DNA of 52,569 nucleotides from a virus: positions 1 to 52,569 of IMG/VR virus record IMGVR_UViG_3300031539_000044; one strand, given 5' to 3'. Of this stretch, positions 15,078 through 24,096 are shown piece after piece. Under the pieces are notes generated by a model. The model saw nothing but the letters and a program-made list of their open reading frames with translations. It did not search any database and was not told the DNA's origin. The position numbers were made by a program, and so were the translations under genes. Position 1 is the stretch's first letter, and each line of letters begins with the position of its first letter.

Positions 15078-15590
15078 TTAATTTTTATATACTTCTTCTA
15101 CGATATCATTCCAATAGTCATATACAATATATTTTGTCCATATTTTGTTTCTTATAAAGCACACATAATCTACCGCTTCTTCAAAATCATCAAATCCAAA
15201 ATAATAATATTGATTATCAGTAATTGATAACCATATATCCTCATTATAAACGGCTATATAATGTTGATAGAAAGTATTATCAAATACCTCTATTTGCCAA
15301 GTTTCATAACCGTGATAATTAGATACCCAAATTCCAAAGGCACTAAAATCATCGCAATCCCCCTTTTTGGAGAGATATAATTCATATGGAGTCTGAATTA
15401 TAAAATCATGTGCTTCATATGTAAAATTCTCCTCCATATAATTACCAATATCATATGGAGTATACAAGCTATCTATTACTGCAATAAATCCATTATCATT
15501 AGGCACAACATAATCACCTGGAATAAATCTCGCACAACCTACAATTAAAAGCATTATAATTATAAATGATATAATAAATAGTTTCTTCAT
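15078..15590 (-). CDS. Lipoprotein with transglutaminase-like cysteine peptidase domain
   Basis: 170 residues from the ATG at 15590 (GGGAGAAATATCA upstream). Signal and lipobox 'LLIVGC' are near residue 19. A transglutaminase-like fold is indicated by the Cys in 'KKGDCDDFSAFGIW', the His in 'FYQHYIAVYN' and the Asp in 'ITDNQ'. In bacteria such domains cut or cross-link proteins or peptidoglycan. Outside-facing lipoproteins with this triad are rare in phages. It overlaps the HNH gene by 4 bases. Confidence 0.7.
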   Translation of the reverse strand: MKKLFIISFIIIMLLIVGCARFIPGDYVVPNDNGFIAVIDSLYTPYDIGNYMEENFTYEAHDFIIQTPYELYLSKKGDCDDFSAFGIWVSNYHGYETWQIEVFDNTFYQHYIAVYNEDIWLSITDNQYYYFGFDDFEEAVDYVCFIRNKIWTKYIVYDYWNDIVEEVYKN

Positions 15591-16147
15591 TGATATTTCT
15601 CCCAATTTTGTTTATTTTGATAAACTTTTTCAATCCAATCTTGAAATTCTTGTATTGTTAATGAACTTTTCGATTGATTGCAAGTATGACAACATGGAAC
15701 AACATTGTCAATTATATATCCTCTATTGTTATCTATTCGGTCTATTCCATTGTAAATATAATCTCCAAAATATTGTTTATATTTAGTTGTATTATTTGGT
15801 TTTGCCCCACAATAATAACAATTTCTTTGTGTTATTTCTCTAAATTGTTCTTCTGTTAATTTATATTCTATCTCCCTCATTTTTGCATTTCTTTTATAGC
15901 TTAATATTATTGTTCGCATACTCCCCAATCCAGGAGATAATCTTTTACGGTCTCCTGAAATTTCTCTTCTCAAACAGCCACAACTTTTTGTAATTCCATT
16001 TCTTAGACATTGTTGATTAATAACTTTTTCTATTCCGCAATCACATTTACATTGCCATAATGAATGTCCCCATTTATCAAAGCCACTTTGTCTTATTACC
16101 TTAAGTCTTCCAAATTTTTGTCCTATTAAATTTATTACTTTTGCCAT
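15587..16147 (-). CDS. HNH homing-type endonuclease
   Basis: 186 residues from the ATG at 16147 (TTGGAGAAGAAAAA upstream). A zinc-rich N-terminus ('LWQCKCDCG', 'SCGCLRRE') matches the DNA-binding modules of phage HNH enzymes. The nuclease core has 'CYYCGAKPN', 'GIDRIDNNRGY' (His-Asn-Asn-like region) and 'CCHTCNQSKSS', with the Cys pairs for the structural zinc. It has its own strong promoter (16270-16298) and a hairpin leader (16164-16234), and it lies between tail-tip and lysis genes: the layout of a mobile homing endonuclease. Confidence 0.8.
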   Translation of the reverse strand: MAKVINLIGQKFGRLKVIRQSGFDKWGHSLWQCKCDCGIEKVINQQCLRNGITKSCGCLRREISGDRKRLSPGLGSMRTIILSYKRNAKMREIEYKLTEEQFREITQRNCYYCGAKPNNTTKYKQYFGDYIYNGIDRIDNNRGYIIDNVVPCCHTCNQSKSSLTIQEFQDWIEKVYQNKQNWEKYQ

Positions 16148-16163
16148 TTTTTCTTCTCCAAAT

Positions 16164-16234
16164 AAAAAGGCACATTTCGGTTGGTAATAAGGAAACGGTA
16201 AATATCTATCTCCTAAACCTACTTTGTGCCTTTT
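16164..16234. other. Long hairpin in leader of HNH gene
   Basis: AAAAGGCACA (16165-16174) pairs with TGTGCCTTTT (16225-16234). Inside are CGGTTGGT (16178-16185) and ACCTACTTTG (16217-16226), weakly like the conserved blocks of the elements at 4573 and 46543. It sits between the HNH promoter and start codon, with T-runs on both strands, so it could attenuate the HNH transcript. Confidence 0.5.
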
Positions 16235-16269
16235 ATAAATTAAAAAACCGTTCACTTATTACCTATTAA

Positions 16270-16298
16270 ATTATACTATATTTATTTGGAGTTGTCAA
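16270..16298 (-). promoter_or_regulatory. Consensus sigma70 promoter upstream of HNH gene
   Basis: TTGACA (16293-16298) and TATAAT (16270-16275) on the minus strand are separated by exactly 17 bases, a near-perfect promoter. It drives the HNH endonuclease and possibly the exported genes after it. Confidence 0.8.
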
Positions 16299-16363
16299 AA
16301 TAAAATAATTTTTTTCATTTGATTTTATTCCCCTAAACATTATATATCATTCTGCTAAATATT

Positions 16364-16540
16364 TCAATTTTTAGGATTTTTGTTTATTATTTTTTCTTCA
16401 TTTTCTTTAATATTGTTTACCAGTATATAAAATTCTTCTATTCTATCGAAGTGAAAATGGAGATTTCTTAATTCTACAAGAACGTTCTCTAATAGCACCG
16501 TTTTCCTAAAAAATGTTTTTAAAAACCACTGTTTAAACAT
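16364..16540 (-). CDS. Small hypothetical protein (58 aa)
   Basis: Starts MFKQWFLKTF after GAAGGGGGTAAAA. It is a helical peptide with heptad-like spacing ('LENVLVELRNLHFHFDRIEEF'). It lies between the tail-tip gene and the HNH promoter; its function is unknown. Confidence 0.55.
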   Translation of the reverse strand: MFKQWFLKTFFRKTVLLENVLVELRNLHFHFDRIEEFYILVNNIKENEEKIINKNPKN

Positions 16541-16570
16541 TTTTACCCCCTTCTCTTTAATATTGTTTCC

Positions 16571-19378
16571 TCAAGCCGATAAATCGATTTTTACTAAAAT
16601 AATTGCCGAAATTCTTGCCCGAACATTAGATGTAAATTTAATTTTTTTCCAGCCACTCCCGCTAATTCCTGTAATTGGAATATCTAATTTATCTGTTGTA
16701 TATGCCCCTATACTACTTCCATAATTAATCCCATCGTTGGAAACGTAAACGTTAATTGTGGGCGATTGAGATTCTTCATATATCCCATAAATAATCCCGT
16801 GGGTATGTGCAACAATAGTTACAATATGGGTATGAGCAATTCCATGAGTATGAGCTACTACTGTGACAGTATGTTGATGGTTTGCTACGGTATGTGTATG
16901 GCTTACACGAGAGACTACATTAGTATCTGGTATTGATGAATAATAATAACCGCCTTCGTGTGCTACTAACCCTCCAGTAATTTCACAATTCATCCTATCG
17001 CCTATTTCGCTGGATGATGCACTACTTGTCTGTGCACCACCAGCACTTGAAGTTGGAGTCTGTCCACCTCCACTTGCACTGCTTGATTCAGAACTTGCTC
17101 CACTTGTCGGGGTAGAACCGCCACCACTCGCTGCACCTGTAGAATACGCCCTGAACTTCCTTATCCTAAATGACAACTTAACGCTATTTATTGCAGTCAT
17201 TTCTGATACTATCTCAAAATCTAATTCAAAGGGATAAGTTGCGTCAAGAGAATCATCACCATTAAAAACATAAGTATTACGAAGCTCATTATATTTATCT
17301 GCGGTAATTGATCCTGTCTGAATAAACCCCCCATTTATAATCGTCTGGCCATAGGTGAGCGATATTCCCCGTACTCCGTCGACTACTGAATGCAATACCC
17401 CGATAAGAAAATAATAATATATCTCATCATCATCGAATTTCCTTTGCGTTTCATCTATTATAATTCGCCCACTATAGATAGGCTCTTTGGTGCATTCTAC
17501 ATAAATATAATAAGCTGTCTCATCTACCAGGTCATCCCGTGAATTCTCGAATAATGTCCAGGTCCTGATTTCGTCTGCGATTGATAAATGAATTAGTTCT
17601 CCGGCACTCGCGTGAAATTTCGATACATCATCAGTGTAATTCGCCTCAATAAGTACTTCTTTTAGAATATATTGAGTTGACTTTGATCCCACTGATAGCA
17701 TTCCAGTTTCGATTGAGGCGGGTCTGATATTTCCCATATCAAAATATCCGTCTGTATCAAAGACCATCGTTCTCAGTTCTTCAGATGTTTTCCAGTTCCG
17801 CCTTGCCCGAATAATATCTCCGCCATCATCAATTTCAATTTTCTTTTTTAAATCTTCTTGTTCAGAATATAGCCGTTGGATTAATTGCACTTCCAGATGA
17901 TCAGTTAATTTTAGGGTATATTTATATTCGTTTGCCAGAGATTTAGTCAATTCTATAATCCGGGTCATCACACCAGGGTCCACCATCCCTAAATCTGTAT
18001 CCTCTATTGTGATGAAATCTCCCACTTTAAGCTCAATAAAACCAGTCTTGAGATTTCTCCAATCGGGTTCAAGAATATAGGTTACTCTCGGTTCGCAATT
18101 ATCATTAATATAGGTTTGGGCTTTGTCTTGTAGGATCGTCTCAGCATCATCTATATAGGGAACTTGCGGCATTTTTATATCTAACAAAACATACTTATTA
18201 CCCCCGGCAGGTTTCAAAGTAGTATTTGGCATTTCGTATCCCCGCTCATCGGTAAAGGCAATTATCGTAAACTCTTTTGTAATTGTATTGTATCTGGAGA
18301 CTTCAAATTCATACCCGCCTAAATCTCCAGAATTAAAATGTAACTTTGCGGTTATGCCGGGGAGTAAACAAGCGTTTAAATCAAACATATCAACATCGGT
18401 AAATTTTGTTATATCCCCTGGATTTACTGAGCTTATTATCCCTTCTCTATGAGGATAAATATCATTAAATATTTCCGTATGCTCAATTATTCCATATTTA
18501 TCGATGTTTTTTTCTAAATATGATTTACCATCCGTCACAAATTTTAATCTTCTGGAGTAATCTCTATAGTCACTTGCCAAATTTTTCTTTGAGCCGAAGG
18601 CATATAGCCTCGTGATAATATTCTTTTCGCTTAATGTGGTCCTATGAATATTTCTCAAGCCCTGATGATATTTAAAAGTTAATCCCGAATCACTACCTGC
18701 TTTATCGGTAAAACAAATATCCTTTGTATAGCTGATAATCCCGCCTTCAGCGGGCTTGTAACCATGTTCGGCTTCGGCAGCGGGTTTATAGCCTATCACC
18801 GCCTCACCGGCAGGATAATAAGGTAGTTTTGCCCCCTCTATAAAATCCAATGCAAACTCAAAATAGAATTCTCCCTCGAATTCATCACATAATTTTTGCA
18901 GAACTTGCATACAATTGGATTTTGAGAAGCTTAGCAATTTATAATCTAAAGCGGATGGCCAATCTTCTATCCCATCATTTTTCTTATTCCAGGTCCCTTT
19001 TGCCCAGCCGGTATGTTCTCGGTCCATGTTGGTTACAATAAGGTCAATGAATGTTTCTAGGTTTCCTACCAAGCTAAAATCAGAATTTCCGTCGCTATCT
19101 AAAAATTGGGTTTTGAGTAATTCATAATATTCAGATTCGAAAATTATATTGTAATCAAAAGAATTTGAACTATTCTTTTTGATATTGGGAAGATTATTCA
19201 CATAATATATAACGCCATCATAGACGATATAATCCCCGATATTGATATCCAAAAAGATGTGGGAATTAAAAGATGATTTAATGATATCTTCACCAAGTAA
19301 TTGGCGTATCAAACGGGTGTTATCGTCGGTTTTTATCGTCAGCCAAATTGATGTTCCTCTATAAATATCAAGATTCAT
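16571..19378 (-). CDS. Tail-tip/endopeptidase-type tail protein with HxH tip
   Basis: 935 residues after GGGAGATCAAATA. The N-terminal ~540 resembles siphophage tail-hub proteins: beta-rich, 'LNACLLPGITAKLHF', 'GDFITIEDTDLG', 'YKYTLKLTDHLEVQL'. Near 190-215 there is a tandem 'GYKPA.EAEHGYKPAEGG' repeat. A Ser/Gly/Thr/Pro linker (~745-790) separates a C-terminal segment with at least six H-x-H motifs ('SHTHTVANHQHTV', 'AHTHGIAHTHIV'), which in known long fibre tips bind iron in a trimeric needle. It is predicted to be the receptor-contacting baseplate part. Confidence 0.7.
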   Translation of the reverse strand: MNLDIYRGTSIWLTIKTDDNTRLIRQLLGEDIIKSSFNSHIFLDINIGDYIVYDGVIYYVNNLPNIKKNSSNSFDYNIIFESEYYELLKTQFLDSDGNSDFSLVGNLETFIDLIVTNMDREHTGWAKGTWNKKNDGIEDWPSALDYKLLSFSKSNCMQVLQKLCDEFEGEFYFEFALDFIEGAKLPYYPAGEAVIGYKPAAEAEHGYKPAEGGIISYTKDICFTDKAGSDSGLTFKYHQGLRNIHRTTLSEKNIITRLYAFGSKKNLASDYRDYSRRLKFVTDGKSYLEKNIDKYGIIEHTEIFNDIYPHREGIISSVNPGDITKFTDVDMFDLNACLLPGITAKLHFNSGDLGGYEFEVSRYNTITKEFTIIAFTDERGYEMPNTTLKPAGGNKYVLLDIKMPQVPYIDDAETILQDKAQTYINDNCEPRVTYILEPDWRNLKTGFIELKVGDFITIEDTDLGMVDPGVMTRIIELTKSLANEYKYTLKLTDHLEVQLIQRLYSEQEDLKKKIEIDDGGDIIRARRNWKTSEELRTMVFDTDGYFDMGNIRPASIETGMLSVGSKSTQYILKEVLIEANYTDDVSKFHASAGELIHLSIADEIRTWTLFENSRDDLVDETAYYIYVECTKEPIYSGRIIIDETQRKFDDDEIYYYFLIGVLHSVVDGVRGISLTYGQTIINGGFIQTGSITADKYNELRNTYVFNGDDSLDATYPFELDFEIVSEMTAINSVKLSFRIRKFRAYSTGAASGGGSTPTSGASSESSSASGGGQTPTSSAGGAQTSSASSSEIGDRMNCEITGGLVAHEGGYYYSSIPDTNVVSRVSHTHTVANHQHTVTVVAHTHGIAHTHIVTIVAHTHGIIYGIYEESQSPTINVYVSNDGINYGSSIGAYTTDKLDIPITGISGSGWKKIKFTSNVRARISAIILVKIDLSA

Positions 19379-19398
19379 TATTTGATCTCCCTATAATT

Positions 19399-19818
19399 TT
19401 AAGTTGGAATCGGTTCTCTTAGTTTCAAAATGAATTTGCCTACCAATGTGGAACTATTCCAGCCGGTCAACATATCCAAAACTCCTCCATCTTTAAAATA
19501 TACATTCAAAGTATCGTCTAAAAATGGTAATTTTAAGGTATGCAAGCCGGAGCTTTTTAATACGGTTTTAAAAGCATTTAAATTGGTTAGAAAATCAGCT
19601 TTTGAATTTGCTTTTATATAGCAATATAGAAATATGTCCCGAGGCTCAAAATAAATATCATCTACCCCGGTAAATGCTTCCTCTCCATTAGAATCGAGCC
19701 AATTGTGGGCCGTCTCACCTTTTCGTTCCAGAAAATCTAAGGCCCCCTTTGTTTTTTGGACATAAATTCCATAAATGGCTGCCAGATCATTTGTATCAAT
19801 TAAATACCCAGATTGCAT
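19399..19818 (-). CDS. Tail component after tape measure, Dit-like position
   Basis: 139 residues, starting MQSGYLIDTNDLAAIYG after TAGGAGGTAGTTAATT. The pattern 'WLDSNGEEAFTGVDDIYFEPRDI' and 'LKLPFLDDTLNVYFKDGG' is beta-rich and fits a small tail protein between tape measure and tail tip. It lies 3 bases before the tape-measure stop and 20 bases upstream of the tail-tip gene. Role by position. Confidence 0.6.
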   Translation of the reverse strand: MQSGYLIDTNDLAAIYGIYVQKTKGALDFLERKGETAHNWLDSNGEEAFTGVDDIYFEPRDIFLYCYIKANSKADFLTNLNAFKTVLKSSGLHTLKLPFLDDTLNVYFKDGGVLDMLTGWNSSTLVGKFILKLREPIPT

Positions 19819-19820
19819 AA

Positions 19821-22800
19821 TTAACTACCTCCTATTGATCTTAAACCTAAAGAACTCATCTCATTCAATCTATTACTGATATTTTCTAAATATCTATTAT
19901 ATTCGGTATTATCAGCAATTCGAGAATTTATAATAATGATATTCTCCATATTAGATAGTATATCTACAGTATTGATTCTAATTGCCTGAAATTGCCCAGC
20001 CAAAAGTCCTGCTGTTTCTTCTGTTATGCCCGCGATAGCTCCAGTCAAGCCCGTCTTTCTTACCTCTTCTAACCCTATACCTGCGGCGTCTAAAATTGCT
20101 TCCATTGCTTTCCATTGAGCCAATGCCATGTTAACCGCATTCTGATATACCCCTGCCAAATTTTCTATTTCCTCGACTGTTAATCCGCCTCCTGATAAAA
20201 GTTCAAATTGTGCCATCCAGTTTTTAAGATATTGAGTGATAATAGTTTTCTTAAAAGCATCTATCATCGCTCTCCGCATCATATCATTAAAAGTATCGGC
20301 AAAAACTTCAGCAGAATCCAGACCTTCGCTAAATCCCCCAGCGATGGCATCGGCAATCGTTTCTTCTGTTATACCTGCAATTTCCTTCATCGCTTCTTTC
20401 GCCTGTTCTATAATATCTTCAATTGTTTCTGCTTCTCCTAAGTCTATACCTGCTGCTGCTAAAACTGCTTTTATTGCTTCCCATTTTGTTTCTACTCTTG
20501 AGAGTAATATCAAATACGTTTGTGCCGCGTAATTTATTTCTTCGGCTGTTAGTCCGCCTTCCGATAAACTGGCAAATCCTGCAAGCCAGTTCTGAATATG
20601 TTGCGTAATTATAGTTCTCTTAAAGGCATCCAAAATTGCTTTTTTCATCATTTCGTTAAAGGTATCGGCAAAAATCTGAGCCGAATCCAACCCTTGAGAA
20701 AATCCTTCAGCGATAGCATCGGCAATTGCTGAAGCAGTAGTCCCGGTAAGAATTTGGTTATATTGATCATTCAGATTAGCTATTTCTGCATTAATATCTT
20801 GTATGGTTGATAACCACTGTTCTATCTTTGCTTGGTCAGTTTCGCTCCAGGTAAACCAAAGGAATTGTCCGTAAGCTTCTTGCTCGGCTTCAATCATTTC
20901 ATTATATGTGGCAATTTGCTCATTCAGCAGATCAATTATATTCTGTATTGCTTCTGGTTTTGCAGTCCCTACGGCTTGATTTAATATATTTTGTTGCTCT
21001 TGTAGTTCAAGGGTAATTTCATGTAATTGTTCTTCAAGTTCAGGAACATCTGAATGGTGAACAGTGAATAAATTAAAAATACTACTTATAGCGGTCGCTA
21101 TTCCACCTAAAATACCTGCAAAACCCAAGATACCACCCGTCGCAAAACCAGCCATTATTTGACCGATTCCGCTGACTAAATTGGCTAAATCATTTATCAT
21201 TCCCTCAAGTTCTGTATCAAAATTACCAACGGCATCAGCTAAAGCATGCAGGGTATCAACCGTTTTATCAATTTCATCTCTTATATTTTCCCAGATCTGC
21301 TTTTGTGATTCAGCAATTTCTTCATTAAATAATATTATGGCATCAGCAAAATCGGAATATTTTACTTTCATCTCTTCTAAAAATTCAATATAATTTTCCA
21401 ATTCTTCATTATTTAGTTCTTCTCCATATTCCACCCTTTTATTATTTATTTCTTGTCTTGCCTCATCAAATTTAACCTCTGCTATTAATTGTTTTTCTAT
21501 GCTTCTTAATCTATCTTGCTCATATTTAACATCAGTTAGCAATAATAATTCGGTGGTTTTTTTATGGATTGAAACAATCTTTTCTTCTGTTGTCTGGTAG
21601 GATTCGAAGTAAGATTCTAATATTTCTCTTTTCTTTTTAGCTTCTTCTTCTTCTATTTCTGTTATCTCTTGTAACTTATTATTTATAAATTCAAAATATT
21701 CTTTATTGGCTTCTTTTTCTTTGCCAAGTTCCTTTTTGGCTATTTCAAGTCTTAATTTATAAGCTTTATCCTCTTCTCCTATTTGCTTTTCTAAACCTTC
21801 TTTGAATATAACTAACTTTGCTTCCGCTATTTCTTTATCGTATTTTTCATTAATATCCAATATATTTTGATTATGCTGTTCCACCACTTCTAAATATTCA
21901 TCAGAGCCTTCTTTATAATTTTTGATTATAGTTTTGAATCTATCTTTTTCACTTTCGAGTTCTTTCTCCCTTGCTTCGGCAATATAATTGAAATATTCTT
22001 CTTCAGCTTTTTTCCTTTCCGCTGTTATTGCTTTATTATATTCATATATATCATCGGAAATTATTCTGCTTAATTCAGCATTATCTTTATATTTCGTTGC
22101 CATATCAGATAAGTAGCTAGCATAATTTTTGCCTTCTTCAACTAATTGTGCATTATTTTCTTCTACATATTTTTCTCCGAATTGAGCTACATCACTCAAA
22201 TATCTTTTATACTGGCCTGCCATATATTTTAATTTGTCTTCTATATCTTTAATTTGCTCATCGGTAAGAGAAAGAATAGTTACAGGTTTTTCTTCGGGAA
22301 GTTCCCCGGGTTTAGGAGTAATTATAATTGGCTTACCTTGTGATTCTCTTAATCTTTCTAAAGCTTCGGTTAGATCATCTACTTCATTCGTTGTTTTTTC
22401 TATATTAAGTTTTAATTGATCTTCTTCTAATCCCCTTTTCTCAGTTGCTATAGATAATTCTCTCATCAGATTTATATATTCATTATCTTTTTCCAAGCGA
22501 ATATCCATCATTTCATTCAATCTTTCTTGCGTATATATCCCCTGGATTCCGCCTGTAAGTTCAAGTTCCATTACATCTTTTAAAAATTTTATTCGCTTAT
22601 TGATTCTATTTATTTCTTTGCTTCCCTCGTCTTCATCTCTCTTGTATATTGCTAATTCTAAATTTGCTCGTCTTTTGTTAATTTCTGCCTGCTCTAGTTC
22701 TAATTCCATAATTTTTATGCTTAATTCATAAGAACCCTGTTTGGCCAGGGTAAGAACATCAATAGAAGCACCAGCAAATTCGGCAGCCTTCCCGAGAGTA

Positions 22801-24095
22801 GGGTAATATATGGCCAAAGCCTTTTCAGCGGCATGCAGTTGGGTTGTTTCTTCTCTGGTTAATTCTGTTTTACTTCGTAGACCTTCTACTGTAGTAATCA
22901 AATCATCAATTCTGCTTTGTTTCTTTTGAAGGGTATCGGTTAGTTCTGAATAACTTCTTGCTAGTTTTGATAATTCGTCATTCGCTCCACTCATCGCTTG
23001 ATTAATTCCACGAGCTATACTATTCATAATCCCAAGTAGACTATCCCCGAGAGGTTTCATCTTTGCCATTATATTATTCTGCATAATAGCCCATTGATTC
23101 GCAGTAGTATCCATCATGGTGGCAAAGGCTTTATCAGTAGCTCCCAGCGAATTCTCTATTTCATTCAGAGTTTTATTCCATCCTTCGCCTTCACCTGTCA
23201 TAATCGAGAGTAATCCAGTAAGTCCACGAACATTAGGGAATAACCTACCAAGAGCAGCTTCATTGCCTTTAGTCGCTTCTATTATATCTTTTAGAATTTG
23301 TTTAAATCCTTTTGCTTTTAAAGCGTTTATGTCAAATTCGATTCCTAATTCCCTTGCTGCGTCGGCTGCTTCACCAGTCCCTTTGGAAACCTGTAACATA
23401 GCAGTTATTATTCCTCTTATACCTGTAGTAACAATATGGGGTTGCATTTTTTTAACTGCTTCGGCATACATGGCAGCAAGTTCGTTGAAAGATAGTCCCA
23501 TTTGTGCGGCAAGTCCTGTTACCATAGATATAGTTGGGCCAAGCTCTTCCATTTTTACTTTACCTAATCTGACTATGGTAAACAATTTATCGGATATTTC
23601 AGCAGCAGTTCCAGCGGATTCTCCATAGGCGTTCATAACATAAGTCAGGGCATCAGCAGCGGTAAATGTATCGGTTACAGTGGCAACGGCAAGCTCAGCA
23701 GATATTTTTAATATGTCCATAGCCTTTGCCCCATCGTAACCAGCACTGACAATTTGATAGAGTGCTTTGGTTAATTTCTGGGCACTATCCGGAACGGTCT
23801 TTGACATATCAATTATTTCTTTAGAGATTCCTTTGAAATCATTCTGGACCGCTTTTGAGATAGTCTGGACTTCTTTCATAGCAGATTCGAATTCTTTGGA
23901 AAAATTGTAAGCTTGTTTGGTTATTTTTGCAAAGACTAAAGCAGCACCAATGGCCAGGCCAGCAAAGATGTCCATCCCGGTTATACTACGAGTTAAAGTG
24001 CGTAATATTCCCTTTGCCTGGACTGCTCCTGTTTGTAATCCTGTATTATCGATTTTTGTCCGCCAAAAAAGCGAACCTCCGGTTTCTAGTGCCAT
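19821..24095 (-). CDS. Tape measure protein (1,424 aa)
   Basis: Starts MALETGGSLFWRTK after AAGGTGGAATAAA. The N-terminal third has the TP901-type pattern: 'GIDFAGLA' anchor region, 'AELAVATVTDTFTAADALTYVMNAYGESAGTAAEISDKLF'-like segments, and 'LAAQMGLSFNELAAMYAEAVK'. A long coiled coil (~380-900) follows, then a hydrophobic segment ('GFATGGILGFAGILGG', ~residue 975). The C-terminus carries two ~125-residue tandem copies, each opening 'IADAIA.GFS.GLDSA'. Length sets tail length in this family. One gene is inserted just upstream (24097-25266). Confidence 0.9.
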   Translation of the reverse strand: MALETGGSLFWRTKIDNTGLQTGAVQAKGILRTLTRSITGMDIFAGLAIGAALVFAKITKQAYNFSKEFESAMKEVQTISKAVQNDFKGISKEIIDMSKTVPDSAQKLTKALYQIVSAGYDGAKAMDILKISAELAVATVTDTFTAADALTYVMNAYGESAGTAAEISDKLFTIVRLGKVKMEELGPTISMVTGLAAQMGLSFNELAAMYAEAVKKMQPHIVTTGIRGIITAMLQVSKGTGEAADAARELGIEFDINALKAKGFKQILKDIIEATKGNEAALGRLFPNVRGLTGLLSIMTGEGEGWNKTLNEIENSLGATDKAFATMMDTTANQWAIMQNNIMAKMKPLGDSLLGIMNSIARGINQAMSGANDELSKLARSYSELTDTLQKKQSRIDDLITTVEGLRSKTELTREETTQLHAAEKALAIYYPTLGKAAEFAGASIDVLTLAKQGSYELSIKIMELELEQAEINKRRANLELAIYKRDEDEGSKEINRINKRIKFLKDVMELELTGGIQGIYTQERLNEMMDIRLEKDNEYINLMRELSIATEKRGLEEDQLKLNIEKTTNEVDDLTEALERLRESQGKPIIITPKPGELPEEKPVTILSLTDEQIKDIEDKLKYMAGQYKRYLSDVAQFGEKYVEENNAQLVEEGKNYASYLSDMATKYKDNAELSRIISDDIYEYNKAITAERKKAEEEYFNYIAEAREKELESEKDRFKTIIKNYKEGSDEYLEVVEQHNQNILDINEKYDKEIAEAKLVIFKEGLEKQIGEEDKAYKLRLEIAKKELGKEKEANKEYFEFINNKLQEITEIEEEEAKKKREILESYFESYQTTEEKIVSIHKKTTELLLLTDVKYEQDRLRSIEKQLIAEVKFDEARQEINNKRVEYGEELNNEELENYIEFLEEMKVKYSDFADAIILFNEEIAESQKQIWENIRDEIDKTVDTLHALADAVGNFDTELEGMINDLANLVSGIGQIMAGFATGGILGFAGILGGIATAISSIFNLFTVHHSDVPELEEQLHEITLELQEQQNILNQAVGTAKPEAIQNIIDLLNEQIATYNEMIEAEQEAYGQFLWFTWSETDQAKIEQWLSTIQDINAEIANLNDQYNQILTGTTASAIADAIAEGFSQGLDSAQIFADTFNEMMKKAILDAFKRTIITQHIQNWLAGFASLSEGGLTAEEINYAAQTYLILLSRVETKWEAIKAVLAAAGIDLGEAETIEDIIEQAKEAMKEIAGITEETIADAIAGGFSEGLDSAEVFADTFNDMMRRAMIDAFKKTIITQYLKNWMAQFELLSGGGLTVEEIENLAGVYQNAVNMALAQWKAMEAILDAAGIGLEEVRKTGLTGAIAGITEETAGLLAGQFQAIRINTVDILSNMENIIIINSRIADNTEYNRYLENISNRLNEMSSLGLRSIGGS

Positions 24096-24096
24096 T

